Positions 48,008 through 61,000 of a DNA stretch of 64,000 bases are shown one piece after another. A model generated the notes under the pieces. That model searched no databases. It had not been told where the DNA came from and was given only the letters and a program-made list of their open reading frames with translations. Positions within the stretch are counted from its first letter, which is position 1, and every line of letters begins with the position of its first letter. The stretch is from NCBI RefSeq assembly GCF_026151205.1, contig NC_087074.1:11947182-12011181 (forward strand), read 5' to 3'. The translations under genes were made by a program, and so were the position numbers. The stretch is from Bolinopsis microptera (Eukaryota > Ctenophora > Tentaculata > Lobata > Bolinopsidae).

Positions 48008-48196
48008 CTCATCAGTCTTATGAGTCTCAGAAATTTGTTTTTGTTGGTTACAATTCTGTCCGTCCAATTTCCTATCTGCTTGTCCTTTTCTTTTTTCTTA
48101 TCAGTTGTGACGGAATTGTAATGAACAAAATCCTTATAATTATTTATGATATGTTTGATTTCTTGTTAATGTTTGTCATTCAAATTTGGTAGACGG

Positions 48197-49045
48197 CCCC
48201 AACGTTAATGTGGCTCTTGCTATGTGTTGGTTCAGCCGAATTAATTATTATATAATCAAGTTTATTTTTCTCGTTAGTTGTCATCCGGCCAAACATTAAG
48301 CAACTTATATTGCAGTACCATTTACCATTTAGTATATCAAAATATGTCATTGTAATTTTGCATGGCTGAAATGTAACGCTTGATTTAGTTGTGGACACAA
48401 CAAGAAAATTGAGAATAATCTTGTGCGAGGGTAGGGACCCAGATGTCGTTTCTAACCCAAATAAACTTTAAGGAGGCTTCTCATCAGTAGCCGCACCTCC
48501 TTACTCGGTTTCTGAACTGGAATTCTATGGGCTTCCAGACGGCCAGACCGAGTATTACCATCCCATCCTTCTAGAGTTCATCACAAGTAGCACCCACCTT
48601 GAAGATCTTTGACACCCAGACACACCCCATTGGCGAACAAACTTTGGATATAATCTTACATGCTCCCGAAGGAATCCCTGGTTTATGGTCTTTCTCATCG
48701 TCACCAGCACTTTCACTAGGTCACCAGCTCTTTCACTGAAGTCATCAGCCCTTTCACTGAAGTCATCAGATGTGACTCTGATCAACGGTATAGTTGTGGA
48801 CACAACAAGAAAATTGAGAATAATCTTGTGCGAGGGTAGGGACCCAGATGTCGTTTCTAACCCAAATAAACTTTAAGGAGGCTTCTCATCAGTAGCCGCA
48901 CCTCCTTACTCGGTTTCTGAACTGGAATTCTATGGGCTTCCAGACGGCCAGACCGAGTATTACCATCCCATCCTTCTAGAGTTCATCACAAGTAGCACCC
49001 ACCTTGAAGACCTATATATAATGATTAATTGAATTTTCAAATAAA
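48197..49045. repeat. Interspersed repeat with inserted tandem units
   Basis: 48197-48386 and 49012-49045 match, in reverse orientation, 52803-53000 and 52460-52485. Between them lie two direct copies of a 220-bp unit (48387-48606 and 48792-49011, offset 405) related to 4617-4750. The outer repeat here has no Helitron, whereas the reverse copy has one, so this copy serves as an empty site. Confidence 0.8.
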
Positions 49046-49084
49046 TAAATTTTCCCTCTGCTGACTCAAGACGCTGGACAATCA

Positions 49085-49715
49085 TGGCTGACATGTAGTG
49101 TAGCTAAAGTTAAGAATCTCCAGTCTTCTTTTCTTCCGGAGCGAGTGATTTCTTACTGGAACAAACTCCCTTCAGATGTCAAGAACTGCTCGACAGTTTT
49201 AAGCTTTAAAGTTAGATTGGAAGGATTTAAGAAAGAAATGATCTCTAAAAACAGTGTAAAATTATAGTTTAAGACATCCATTTTGCATTGTGTTTCCAAT
49301 ATTAGAATTTATGATATGTATTGATTGAATAATTGGTAATAAATTTAACTTTTGTTTTATTAAGTGTAAATGATTTTTATTTTTGGAGTGTTTCGGATGA
49401 AGTTTTGGGGAAAATTGAAGGACCCAGTTATTTAAGCAATAAGGAGACACATAATGAATATCTTTGGTTTCATCCTTTTGTGGCAAAGAAGCGTTTTATA
49501 AATCTTTATTCCACTGGGAAGTATTAATGAATTATTTATAGATAATGTATTAGATTTTATTAATTAATGAAATTGAATTTGATAAATTATTAATGTTGAT
49601 GGAAAAATATATTTATTTAAATTATTTTTTTATTTAACTGCAATGATATTTTGTAGACACTTGTGATGATGTCATGTCATAATCTTTACTTACTTACTTA
49701 CTTACTGTAGGACTC
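49085..49715 (+). pseudogene. 3' end of a Jockey/CR1-like retrotransposon
   Basis: Translation ending at the stop 49265-49267 reads VAKVKNLQSSFLPERVISYW, NKLPSDVKNCSTVLSFKVRL, the usual end of CR1/Jockey-like RTs (SFxxRxxxxWNxLPxxV..FKxxL). An AT-rich 3' UTR follows, closing with a TTAC microsatellite at 49687-49707. Confidence 0.65.
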
Positions 49716-49962
49716 TCAAGAAAACAACAACCGGCAGTTGTCCTTGTACAGCAACGGTGCATGTCTAAGGAAACTAGCCAGCATGACTTGTCACCTTTGC
49801 CTTGGTTTGGCTAAAATGTACCTGCCAAGTCATGTACTGTTTTATGTTCCTCTTTTAATATTTCCTGTATTTGGGTGACTATTTTCAAACCTCTTTTTTA
49901 CGTGCTGAACTCTACAAATCAACACTTATTTCTCAGCTGAAAAGGGAAGTTAAGAATGTAAA

Positions 49963-52900
49963 ATGTCTGACTGCAGTGATGATGAGACTGCCACTGATAA
50001 GCAGCTTAAAGTTGTCATAGTGGGAGATGGTGCCTCAGGCAAGGTAAATTATGAATTCTTATCTATTTTCAGAGTTCTAAATCCTTTTTCATTTAGTTGA
50101 CTGATTGGGGGCATTTGAGCAATATATCAGGAATCAGGAAATAGGGCAAAGAATGTACGGGCCTGAAAGCTTTTGCACAAATCGAAACACTAGTTCAGAA
50201 GAGTTTTAGGAAACGAGGCTCTTATTGTTTAACTGAAATTATTTGCAGTCTTGTTGTGACAGAAAATCTACACTCTTCTTCTTCGTAGGGGGCTGTGGTC
50301 ATTATCACTATAAGATAGAGCATGACCGCTGAGGTAGGAGGAGTCAAAGTATCCTCCTCGTTGGAAAGACCACTTCGGGCACTGACCAATAAAGTGGTTC
50401 ATTGTCTCCTCTTCCATGAGACAGTGCGGACAACGTTTAGGGTAGTTAAGTTCACAGTGTCCAGTAAGGAATTGTGTCGCTGTTCTTGTGCTCTCTTTAT
50501 CAAGTTTTGGGATTGATATGGCGAACTTGTGTCTCCATACTTGTTTGGAATGAGTGTTGCACGACGTTCTCCATCTTTCCCTCATTTTCCGATGACTTAT
50601 ACTCCGCAGCGCTCCCTTCCATAATACCTTTGGTATTGGTAGTAGCACTTTGGCAGAGTCCAAGTTATCAGAGCTTTGTTTGGCAAGAGAGTCTGCCTTT
50701 TCATTACCATCATAGTCTTTGTGAGCTGGTATCCATCCATTATGTTTCTTTGGACACACAATTGAGCCAGATTGTTGCAGCGTATGTCAAGGAAAGTCTG
50801 ACAACAGCTGTATATATCCATTTCATGGTCGTGGGGGTGAACCCCCATGTTGGTCCAATGGCTCTCCTGCATTGCATGAGTATGCCTTTGGCTTTTTTAC
50901 ACTGATTTTTTGATGTGTTCATTCCACGTGAGTTACAGAGTGTTACTCCTACTAGAAACTTAGTGGAATTTCGTATACCTATTTCTGTTCCGTTTACTGT
51001 TATAGGTTCTGAGAATTCCCATTTCCTCCTCCAAGTGAACATTACGGTGTGTGTTTTAAGTTTTTAGTGCACTTAGCTTCAGCCCGTTCTCAGTGCACCA
51101 GTTCATGATGGCTTCAAGACATTTCTGTGTCATCTCTCTGAGATGATCAGCATCAAAGCCTTTGTTGCCACATGTTGCCGGTCCCTCCAACGTAGCTAAT
51201 AATTCATGGGATCTTGTCTCTGGTGTACGACAGGAGACTGTCAAACACCAGGTTCCATAAGAATGAAGACAGGATCGCACCTTGTGGACACCCTTTTCTT
51301 ATGACAATGGATTTCTTGCATCCGTTTAGTTCCACTTTTGTGGTTCTATTGCGGAGTAGAGACACAATCCATTTGTTGACTGAGGACGACTCACATTTTC
51401 GGTTCAGGGCCTTCTCTATAGATTTGAATACTACATTGTCCAAGGCCCCTTTGACAGCTAAGAAAGTTCCTAGAGCCATACCGGAGCTTGTGATTGTACA
51501 TTCTATTTTGTGTACTATTTTGTGTAAAGTTGTCTCAGTAGTCGGATCCCAACCGTTCTAAAAGGCTATCTCGTTAGCTTTTCGTGTTAAAAGCGATTTC
51601 TCAACGGTTATCACCTCTCTAGATGATTCTTAAAACATTTGGACTTCATTGCATTTTTGAAATAAATGCAATGAGGGCGTTTTCGGCCACACCCCTTTTC
51701 AGGGTTTCGCGGTCAATCGAATTTTTGTATTTCAGCCCAGGAAGGTTTTAAAGACTATTCCGATACACCAAAATGTGCCTAATAGCCACATTTATATACA
51801 ACTTATGAAGCAACATATACCTTAAAATGCTTCGTTTCGGAAATATGGCCGAAAAACGGTTTTTGGCTTGAAGCAGTTCATATTTTCCGTGATTTTTGGC
51901 ATTTTCGCCTAGGAAGGTCGCAGAGACTATTCTGATAAACTAAAATGTACATAATGGCCACATTTATATACAACTTATGAAGCAACATATACCCTAAAAG
52001 GCTTACTTTCGGAAATGTGGCTGAAAAACGAATTTTTGCCGAGCGAACAAGACAGTATTCACAAATGGGCTATTGGACTGTTAACTAAAAAGGTCTTAAA
52101 GAAGATTCATGAGGAACATAGCATTTGTCACAAGATGTAAGATGACTCACTTTGTGTCCAGAAACACCTACAAAAATTGTAGAATGATCTACTTTATTGG
52201 GCATCTCTCTTAATGCTTTAATGGGCCAGGACAGCAGCATATTTGTGTCTTACGAAAGGGCAATTTTTCAAAATTACGGTTTCTTAAGGTCAAAGGATCG
52301 GCTGCTAACAGCAAATTGTTCGCAATTGCCGACTCATGTACATCATATACTCAAAAACGCTCACTTTAGGAGTCATTAGTAAATAACTACTACATGATTT
52401 GTGACAACCCCAACAATTTTTCCTTGGCACCAATTAAAATAAAATGTGTTTTTTTTATTTTATTTGAAAATTCAATTAATCATTATCTTACTATATATAA
52501 AGCGAGACGATATATATGGATGTGTTTATCCGTACCATTTTACTGACACCACGGCATCAACTTTAACGCGACTTTCCGCAAAAACCGTAAAAGATATACA
52601 ACTGAAACTTTTTTGACTGGGTCAAATGCTTTAATGGCCTTCAAATCAGCATGAAAAAATAAAAAATTGGCCAAGGAAAAGGAGTTTTAGAGCCCAAAAT
52701 TTGGACCACCAAGTGGTGTCAAAAACGCGAATTAAATAGGTAATACTTATTTTAGTCTCTTGAGTCTTGACACCATTTTAGGGTTATACGGGTTACTGCT
52801 AGTATATATAAATCAAGCGTTACATTTCAGCCATGCAAAATTACAATGACATATTTTGATATACAAATTGATGAATGGTACTGCAATATAAGTTGCTTAA

Positions 52901-55900
52901 TGTTTGGCCGGATGACAACTAACGAGAAAAATAAACTTGATAAAAAATAATAATTAATTCGGCTGAACCAACACATAGCTAGAGCCACATTAACGTTGTT
53001 GACCAAAATTAAATTTCAAACTTTTTATTTATATTCATGCCATGAAACCATGATATATGTACCAAGAATACCGCACCTACAATAAATCGGCACTGGATCC
53101 GGGCCAGATTGTTGCTTGACAGCTGACCAGTACCCCACTTTAAGTGACTCGACCAATATTGATCTGTAATCCCTGGATTGAGATCTGTTGGCCGCAGTTT
53201 AATTTAGTTAATTTCCTATAATACCGCAGTGGTTTGGTTCTCACTTCAGAATGACCCCATATTCTTTTTTTTGTCGCATAGAGTTTCCCATTGTATGATA
53301 ATGCGTGTCATTCCCTCGTTTTTTAATCAAGTGGTGACTGGCTAGTTCTTCTGTTATTACAGCTGCCTCGAGATCTTATCTGGGGCATGGGCACTAACTA
53401 AGAACATTAGAACTGTAATTCTAGAACCTCATATTAAGGTTACTTGGCAAAATAGCATTAGCAGGGTTCGAGATTTGACTGAGGGCATTCAGGTAACATA
53501 CCAGGTTCATATCACCAGTTGAGGTGAATCTTAATTTCGGCTTGCAATGCCTTATAAGTTATAAGCTTATAGTAGGATCACGGGGTTTATATAATAGAAG
53601 GTCTCGAGATGCTGATTTAGCTATTTAGGTTTCACATGTGAAATTTTTCCAGCTTTGGGTAAAGTGCTAAAGTGGATTTTAGAGCGGGAAGGAGGTCTAA
53701 ATGACCAAAATCTGAACGATCTCTTACTTACGGGGCACTAGTACTACGGGACAAGGGACGGATATCGGGCCTAGTAGCTGTTTTCTAATGAGAGGCTGGG
53801 GTATGGACCTAGATGGTCAACGTGAGGATAGCATGAGGATTTAGGATGCTCTGCCTGCCTTTCGTGGGGTCTTGTAACCCCGAAAGCTGGTATATCTTAT
53901 CTAAATTAACCTTGGTTAAATCCCGTGCTGTTTCGAATATATCATTAGATTTATAGGTCCAATATCAAGCAAAAAAGTCTGATCTCCGGTACTGATGTTA
54001 CACTTACATGATCTCCGACGCAATGATCTCCGAAGTCCGATCTTAAAGTTGGATCTCAGAGCCAAAAAGAGGAACCTACGCCTTGGTTCCTCTCTTTGAG
54101 AGTCAAACAGGAAATTCGGTGTTATCAACTCAAACTCGGATTCGTAGCACAATTGAAAAACCAAAGAATAAAAATCTGAATGAATTTCCCGAAATCCTAA
54201 AATTAATATCAGGTTGTATTCGATTCAGTGGCCCAAACTCCAGTTTGGGCTTACGAGACTTAAGTTCAAGTCGAGGAACACTTTGATTAAGCATGATCCT
54301 TGTCTAGTTGGAGTTTTCGCACATCATGCATCTACTAATCACTCCTAAACTGAGAGTTTTAGAGTCGAATCTCGAACCCTGCCATTCAGTCAAGTAATCT
54401 TAATCTGAAGTTCTAGAATTACAGTTCTAGTGATCTAGTACTATTGCATTAGTGCCCTAGATAAGATCTCGAGGCAGCTGTAATAACAAAAGAGCTAGCT
54501 AGTAACCACTTGATTAAAAAACGAGGGAATGACACACATTATCATACGATGGGAAAATCTATGCGAACCAAACCACTGCGGTATTACTATTTAAATGGTA
54601 AATGAGCTAAATTAAACTGCAGCCAACAGATCTCAATCCAGGGATTACAGACCAATATTGGTCGAGGCAGTGAAGTCAATTATAATTATAAAGTGGGGTA
54701 CTGGTCAGCGGTCAAGCAACAATATGGTTTTATGGAATGAATAAATTAAAAGTTGAATTTTGGTCATTACATTTTGGCTAAATTGGTGCCAATGAAAAAT
54801 TGTTGGAGTTTTCACAAATCATGCAGTATAGTTAAACTTTTTTACTAATCACTCCTAAAGTGAACGTTTTTGAGTATATGATGTGCATGAGTCGGCAATT
54901 GCAAACAATTTGCTGTTAGCAACTGACCCTTTGACCTTTACTTTGACCTTTACTAAAGAAACCGTAATTTTGAAAAATTGCCCTTTCGTAAGACACAAAT
55001 ATGCTGCTGTCCTGGCCCATTAAGAGAGATGCCCAATAAAGTAGATTATTCTACAATTTTTGTGAGTGTTTCTGGACACAAAGTGAGTCATCTTACATCT
55101 TGTGACAAATGCTATGTTCCTCATGAGTCTTCTTTAAGACCTTTTTAGTTAACAGTCCAATAGCCCATTTGTGAATACTGTCTTGTTCGCTCGGCAAAAA
55201 TTCGTTTTTCAGCCACATTTCCGAAAGTAAGCCTTTAAGGGTATATGTTGCTTCATAAGTTGTAAATAAATGTGGCCATTATGTACATTTTAGTATATCA
55301 GAATAGTCTCTACGACCTTCCTAGGCGGAAATGCCAAAAATCACGGAAATTATGAACTGCGTCAAGCCAAAAACCGTTTTTTGGCCATAATTCCGAAACG
55401 AAGTATTTTAAGGTATATGTTGCTTCATAAGTTGTATATAAATGTGGCTATTAGGCACATTTTGGTGTATCAGAATAGTCTTTTAGACCTTCCTGAGCTG
55501 ATATACAAAAATTCGAGTGACCGCGAAACCCTGAAAAAGGGTGTGGCCGAAAACGCCCTCATTGCATTTATTTCAAAAATGCAATGAAGTCCAAATGTTT
55601 TAAGAATCATCTAGAGAGGTGATGACCGTTGAGAAATCGCTTTTAACACGAAAAGCTAACGAGATTCCGTTTCGTCCCTGACTACAGTTGAGGTACCTTT
55701 GACAAAACCGTATTGTTTTTTGTTAAGCTTTGAGTATATCTTAAGGTCTTCCTCCGTATGCCATATAGCACTATTCGTTCCATCCACTTGAGTGGTACTG
55801 GAGCCAGAGTGATGATTCTGTAGGATTTAGGGTTATAGTAGTCAGTATTCCCTGGTTTTGGTAGGAAAATGTCTGTCGAGTTGCGCCAGCTAACAGGAAC

Positions 55901-57166
55901 ATATCCACCTTGGAAGCTTGCCTTTGCTAGGTTTGTGAAGGCATCGCCTATGAGTGGTAGTCCCTTCTCTTGCATAGTAGGGCGCAGACAATCAGGTCCA
56001 CTAGCTTTTAAGCCGTCAAATTTGAGTACTGACTTCTCAACTCTACCTCTGGAGAAGATAGTGTTGGATGTCCATTTGTTGGTCGACTCTGCCGGAATCT
56101 CTTTGGCAGTCTGGTTGTTGTTTTGGTCCCGTTGAGTTCCTGGTGTCGCGGGCTCGTGGCAAAGTGGACATCTGCCATCGGCGAGGGCACCATTAGGTTT
56201 CCTCATTGTCCCCAATCGGGCAGTTTTGTTGTTTTTCATGATCGCAGATATTCTCTTTGAACATGACTTTGCTTCCATGTTCTTACAGAATTTCTTGAAT
56301 TTAGAGGTTTTAGTACATCCTACCAGTCTGTTGTACTCCGCTTGGTGTGAGCTTAGTTCAGACCAGTCTTTGTCGGACTTGATCGAGCGTGCTTGTCTAA
56401 GGCGAAACCGTATACCAGTATTTGCCTTTCTTACTTCCGCGGTTTCCCACGGAGGAGCATGTATCTTGTTTGACACGTACCTCTCCGTGCGTGCAGAGTT
56501 AAATAAGCTAGTACGTGAATTTTTATCTGTGGTGGGCTACTATTTATATTTGTAGTTCTACTCATAATGAGTAGAGCTACCTACCTTTTAAAAATCCTAT
56601 TAATTCTTGAGTGCAGTAAACGAGTTAAAATATGACTGTTGACACAAAAGACTTAATCAATTAACAATCTGCTAATTAACGCTCAAATGAATAAGTGTTG
56701 TACACTCTGTAGTTTCAAATCAGTCACAATACATCATGAACTAGGTAAAATTAATCAAAAATCATCAATTAATCTTCCAATTTGAAAATAATGAAAGCTG
56801 ATTAATTGAGCTAGATATATATTCAACATTGAACTTGTATTATTAAAGTTAGTCTTGCAAACAGAAACTCTACTAAGGTCATTTTTATCTCTAGGAAAAA
56901 TGTCTTTACTGATTTAGTGATGATTGAAAGTGTATAGTTTATAGCAGGGCAACATAACTTGTCAACTGAAAGTTATAATGGCTGTGACAGCAGTTGCTTA
57001 TTTCTCACAGACTTTCCAGGTTGTCTCAGTAATTCCTCCGTGACTTCTGTAAAGCTTTGTTCCTGTTCTGAGCGTATATAGATCATCGTTGTTATGTTCC
57101 TGAATATTGATATACTTTTAATTCTCATGTTTACTTGAGAAACGTTATCCCGGGCACCGGTTAATT

Positions 57167-57199
<33 letters not shown>

Positions 57200-57980
57200 T
57201 CATACACCAAGTACCGTACGTGACGTTGGGGGGGGGGGGGGGGGTTCGTCATATTTTCTTCCAAAACACAGTTAGTTCATGGTAAATTTCCCAGAAAAAC
57301 AGTTAGTACATGGTACTAAGGGGCTGTCCAACCCCAAAAAACCCATTTTACCTCAAATTTCAATTTTGGGAATGGGTTTTTTGGATTTTTTTTGAATTTT
57401 TCGTACGGTTAGTACGGTTTTAGTTAGTTTTAACGGCCAGGTACTAGGTAGGTTGGTTAGAACGCCAGCTTTGCAATCGTGAGGTTGCGAGTTCGAATCC
57501 CACTGTCTGCCTGGTCGTAGGGTGAGCGTCGTTGACGTTCAGCTAAGGATCCTGAGTGGTCTATGCAGCCCCCCGGTCTACTCAGCCGAATACTCGAGAA
57601 ATCGGGTGTGAGGGTTAAATGAGGAGCTGCACATTGCAGTAAAGTCTCGGGCGAAGAAAGTACGGTACACAGTGTGTACCGTACATTCTTCGCCCGAGAC
57701 TGTGTACTACACACTACCTTAACCGTCACTGGCCAAAACAAATCCTTCGGCTTCCTGTAATTGGCTGGTTGCACTTGTGTAACAATGTGGCTGTTGGAAT
57801 ACTCCGAAAAAAATAAGTGTCTTGATTTTTTTAAAGTACCACAAAAGCCGGCAAAAGGGGGTGGGTGTCTTAATTATTATCCGAAAAAACAGTTAGTACC
57901 GCGAAGGGGGTGGGTGGGTCTTTTGACAAAATTCCAAAATTACACTTAGTCGACGTCACGTACAGAACTTAGTACTTAGA

Positions 57981-58014
<34 letters not shown>

Positions 58015-61000
58015 ATGAGATTAGCTATTAAATAGGTTTCTTACGGTATGAGACATAGAATGAAAATCCGAGAGACATCACATACCTGAGTGATTCCATT
58101 ACACGGATCGTTGAGTAAACAAGCCCTCTTTGCATGTTCAAGTGTCTCATAAATAAAACATTTCCTATAATCTGATAAATAACTGTTATTGTATTGGCAC
58201 CAACTGTCATCAGTTAATTGTTCCTCGCAGAGTTTCCAGGATGTTTCTTCAGTGAATACTTTACTTTTAGCCTCCGTTCCTATTCTCAGCGTATATTGAC
58301 CACTGTTGTAAGGCTCCTGAGTCAACATATTTACACTTACTTATTACATTATTATAACCCATATCACAGTTCAAAACATCTGAAAACAGCAGTCAGCAAT
58401 CCTAAGAACTTTATTGGTAGCTGTCTCAAAAGATAAAACTAAATTTTCTCAAAAAACTTCCATGTAACTCTATTAAGAGCAATGGCTCTCAAATCTTCAA
58501 AATCTGAAATTGAACGTATTTAAATTTATCTAAATACTTAAATTCAATTATGTTATATCGGATATTATGATGTCTACAATAAAACCCCGATTTACCGGGA
58601 TTCTTGGGGAAGTGCAAATTTTATGTAATTTTAAGGGTTCATAGCAAGTATTATAGCAACAACCTATTACATGCATCTTTCGGAACAAGGTTGAATGTAA
58701 TTTATACGGCATACCTGAGTTATCCCACCACAGGGACAAGTAACATTACTTTTCTGACATTCCAACTTTGCATTTTCGAGTTTATCATAAGCCTCGGGCC
58801 TGAAGTACATTTGTTTCATTATATTTATGCTTGAAACTTTCAATGGTATGTGAAATTGATGAGTTGTTAAAAATACTCGTTGAAGATTGGAAAAAATATA
58901 CTGATTATCATGATGTTTTAACTTACCCTACTCCTGATGTTAAATAGCCATCCAGATAACTGTTAGAGTATTGGCACCACTGTTCTTCAGTCTTCAGTGT
59001 TAATTCTGGTGAAGGAACAGAGATATTCTTCTCTGCATCATCTTTGGGCTGTTCACAAAGCCTGTATAGGTCACATTTTTCCTTTTTTGCCTTTTTCTGG
59101 ATCTTGGTGCATAGTCTATTTTTTCTCCGACTAAGACCCTTCCTTTGTGTATCAAAATTTGTACATAGAGAATAGTGAGCTGGATCGAAGCCTTTCTGCA
59201 CACACTTTTCATTAAAGAACGTTTCATATAAGTTGCATACTTTAAGTTTGCGATTACCTCCTGTAGTCCTCAGGATGATGCAAGCCACAAATATTACTTG
59301 TGCTAATTTCCAAAACACCATTTCCGTGAAAGAAATGCTTGGTTATCAAAAGTATCAGTTGACAATGGAGCAATGGTACGACATAAGCAAATGCCCGAAA
59401 ATTTAAATGAATGACTTTTTACTGTCCGCTTCCGTACTTAAAGCATAGCAATTTAAAAGATAGATATCCAGTAATGCTCACTATCGTCACACAACTAATT
59501 AATACTGAACTGTCTCGTCATATCTTTACTCGATGCTCCTACGAAGCATGCTAATGGTTTGTCAACTAATGAGTTACCAAACAATTTCGTTGGGAAACCT
59601 GCTTGCTAATGGCTTGTCAACTAATGAGTTACCAACTAATTTCGTTGGGATACTTGGAATGTTCCTGTATTCCAAATAAAGAACAATTTCCTGGAAGTCT
59701 TTTGTTTCTTTTCCACTATATAACATCTCTTTATTTACCAGACATCCATAGCAACAAGATATGCCCAAAGCTCCTTCGGTAAGGAGTATAAGCAGACGTT
59801 GGGGGTTGATTTCTTTTTAAAGAGGCTAGTTCTGCCGGGAGAGACACATGTTGCGTTACAAGTTTGGGACATTGGCGGCCAGACTCTGGGAGGGGCCATG
59901 CTTAACAACTACATTTACGGGGCCCACGTAAGTGTCTGAGGATAAATCGTAAAGAAATGACACCGAGTTATTCTCATCTTCTAATGAAAGTTAGATCGGT
60001 ACATACAATCGGTACATATAATTATATATTATATATATTATATAACCCTTAACTTGATTAATGTAACAGGCAGTGCTGTTGGTTTATGATATTACAAATG
60101 CCCAAAGTTTTGACAACTTAGAAGATTGGTTGGCTATTATCAAGAAAACTTGCGGACAAAAGCTTCCTGCTTTGGCTCTCGTTGGTAACAAAGGTGAGTT
60201 GTGTACCTAGCTGCAGAAACTTACCGAAAAAGTTGTTTACAGTTCACAATGTAACTTTTAATTGAGTTTGGATTTAAAGGGGAAATTATTTCTGCTATTT
60301 TAGCCAATTCAGAGATGGTCGGGCCTGATAATCCAACTTCTTACCCTTCACTCAAACTTCCCGATACAATATGATATAAATAACTGACAAATTTCAGTCG
60401 ACTTGGACCACCTGCGTGCGGTGAAGAATGACAGACATCAAAAGTTTGCAACAGAACACAACATGTCATCCCATTTTATTTCAGCGAGAACTGATGACCA
60501 GGTACTACTGATCTTCAAATATATTATTTAATGGTTCACGGATATTTAATTTCATAACAAATGACTAATATATAACAAATGAAAGTATGAAAGTGATGAA
60601 ACGAATAAGATGTGTAAATTATAGAACAAATAAAACATTATCAAATGGATTTACCAGACATGCGGTTTTAAACAATTGCAGCACCTCAAGTGTTTGGCGT
60701 GAATTTAAATTGAGACAGCGCGAAAATATTTGTCGAACTAGATATCAAGTACGCTACCTTGAATATATTTCGACACCGACCGAAATTCGACAGGGATGAT
60801 TTCTGGCGAACTTGAGTCATGAATCTAAAATCTACATGCTGAGTTCATTTTATGACACTACTAATTGGGCTTCTTGCTGACACATTAGCTGGGCTTCAGC
60901 CTTGATGAACAGTTGTAAATATGTAGTTGTGAATTTTCAATTTAGTTATCAGAGTTGATGATATCAGTTAACGCTGAGAGCGAATCCCCTTTATATGTAA

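Larger units (their letters stand above)
51568..55665. mobile_element. 4.1-kb element with very long terminal inverted repeats
   Basis: Ends read ATCTCGTTAGCTTTTCGTGT in opposite orientation (51568 and 55665). Arms match almost base for base over about 0.85 kb (51568-52440 against 54780-55665). Past an insertion in the left arm, they match again (about 53080-53520 against 54400-54760). Only about 0.9 kb of the middle is unpaired. No transposase seen. It resembles Foldback-type elements. Confidence 0.8.
50268..56476 (-). pseudogene. Non-LTR retrotransposon with RNase H, split by a 4.1-kb insertion
   Basis: The upstream half (56476-55682) has the pre-RT and fingers: [56 protein letters not shown], then [10 protein letters not shown] in a shifted frame. 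The downstream half (51561-50268) resumes with [54 protein letters not shown], an RNase H end ([10 protein letters not shown]) and a Cys/His tail [20 protein letters not shown]. At least three frameshifts; the YADD block is missing. Both halves lie in RAB28 intron 1 on the strand opposite to RAB28. The split point falls within the GxSTETxLHxxV block. Confidence 0.85.
57168..58014. mobile_element. Element bounded by poly-G and poly-C with inverted ends
   Basis: Left: 31 G (57168-57198), then ATCATACACCAAGTACCGTACGTGACGTTG-like sequence and 17 more G (57228-57244). Right: the reverse, ACGTCACGTACAGAACTTAG, then 33 C (57982-58014). Inverted ends are imperfect, with GTACGTGACGT the best-kept word. 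The inside includes a tRNA-like segment and a long hairpin. It lies in intron 3 of the secreted-protein gene. Confidence 0.6.

Noticed and set aside
57447..57511. Functional tRNA gene
   Set aside because: A and B boxes are visible but the anticodon and T stems pair poorly and the length is short.
57457..57774. 105-codon minus frame over the SINE region
   Set aside because: It covers the tRNA-like head and the hairpin; the sequence is explained by the SINE and foldback.
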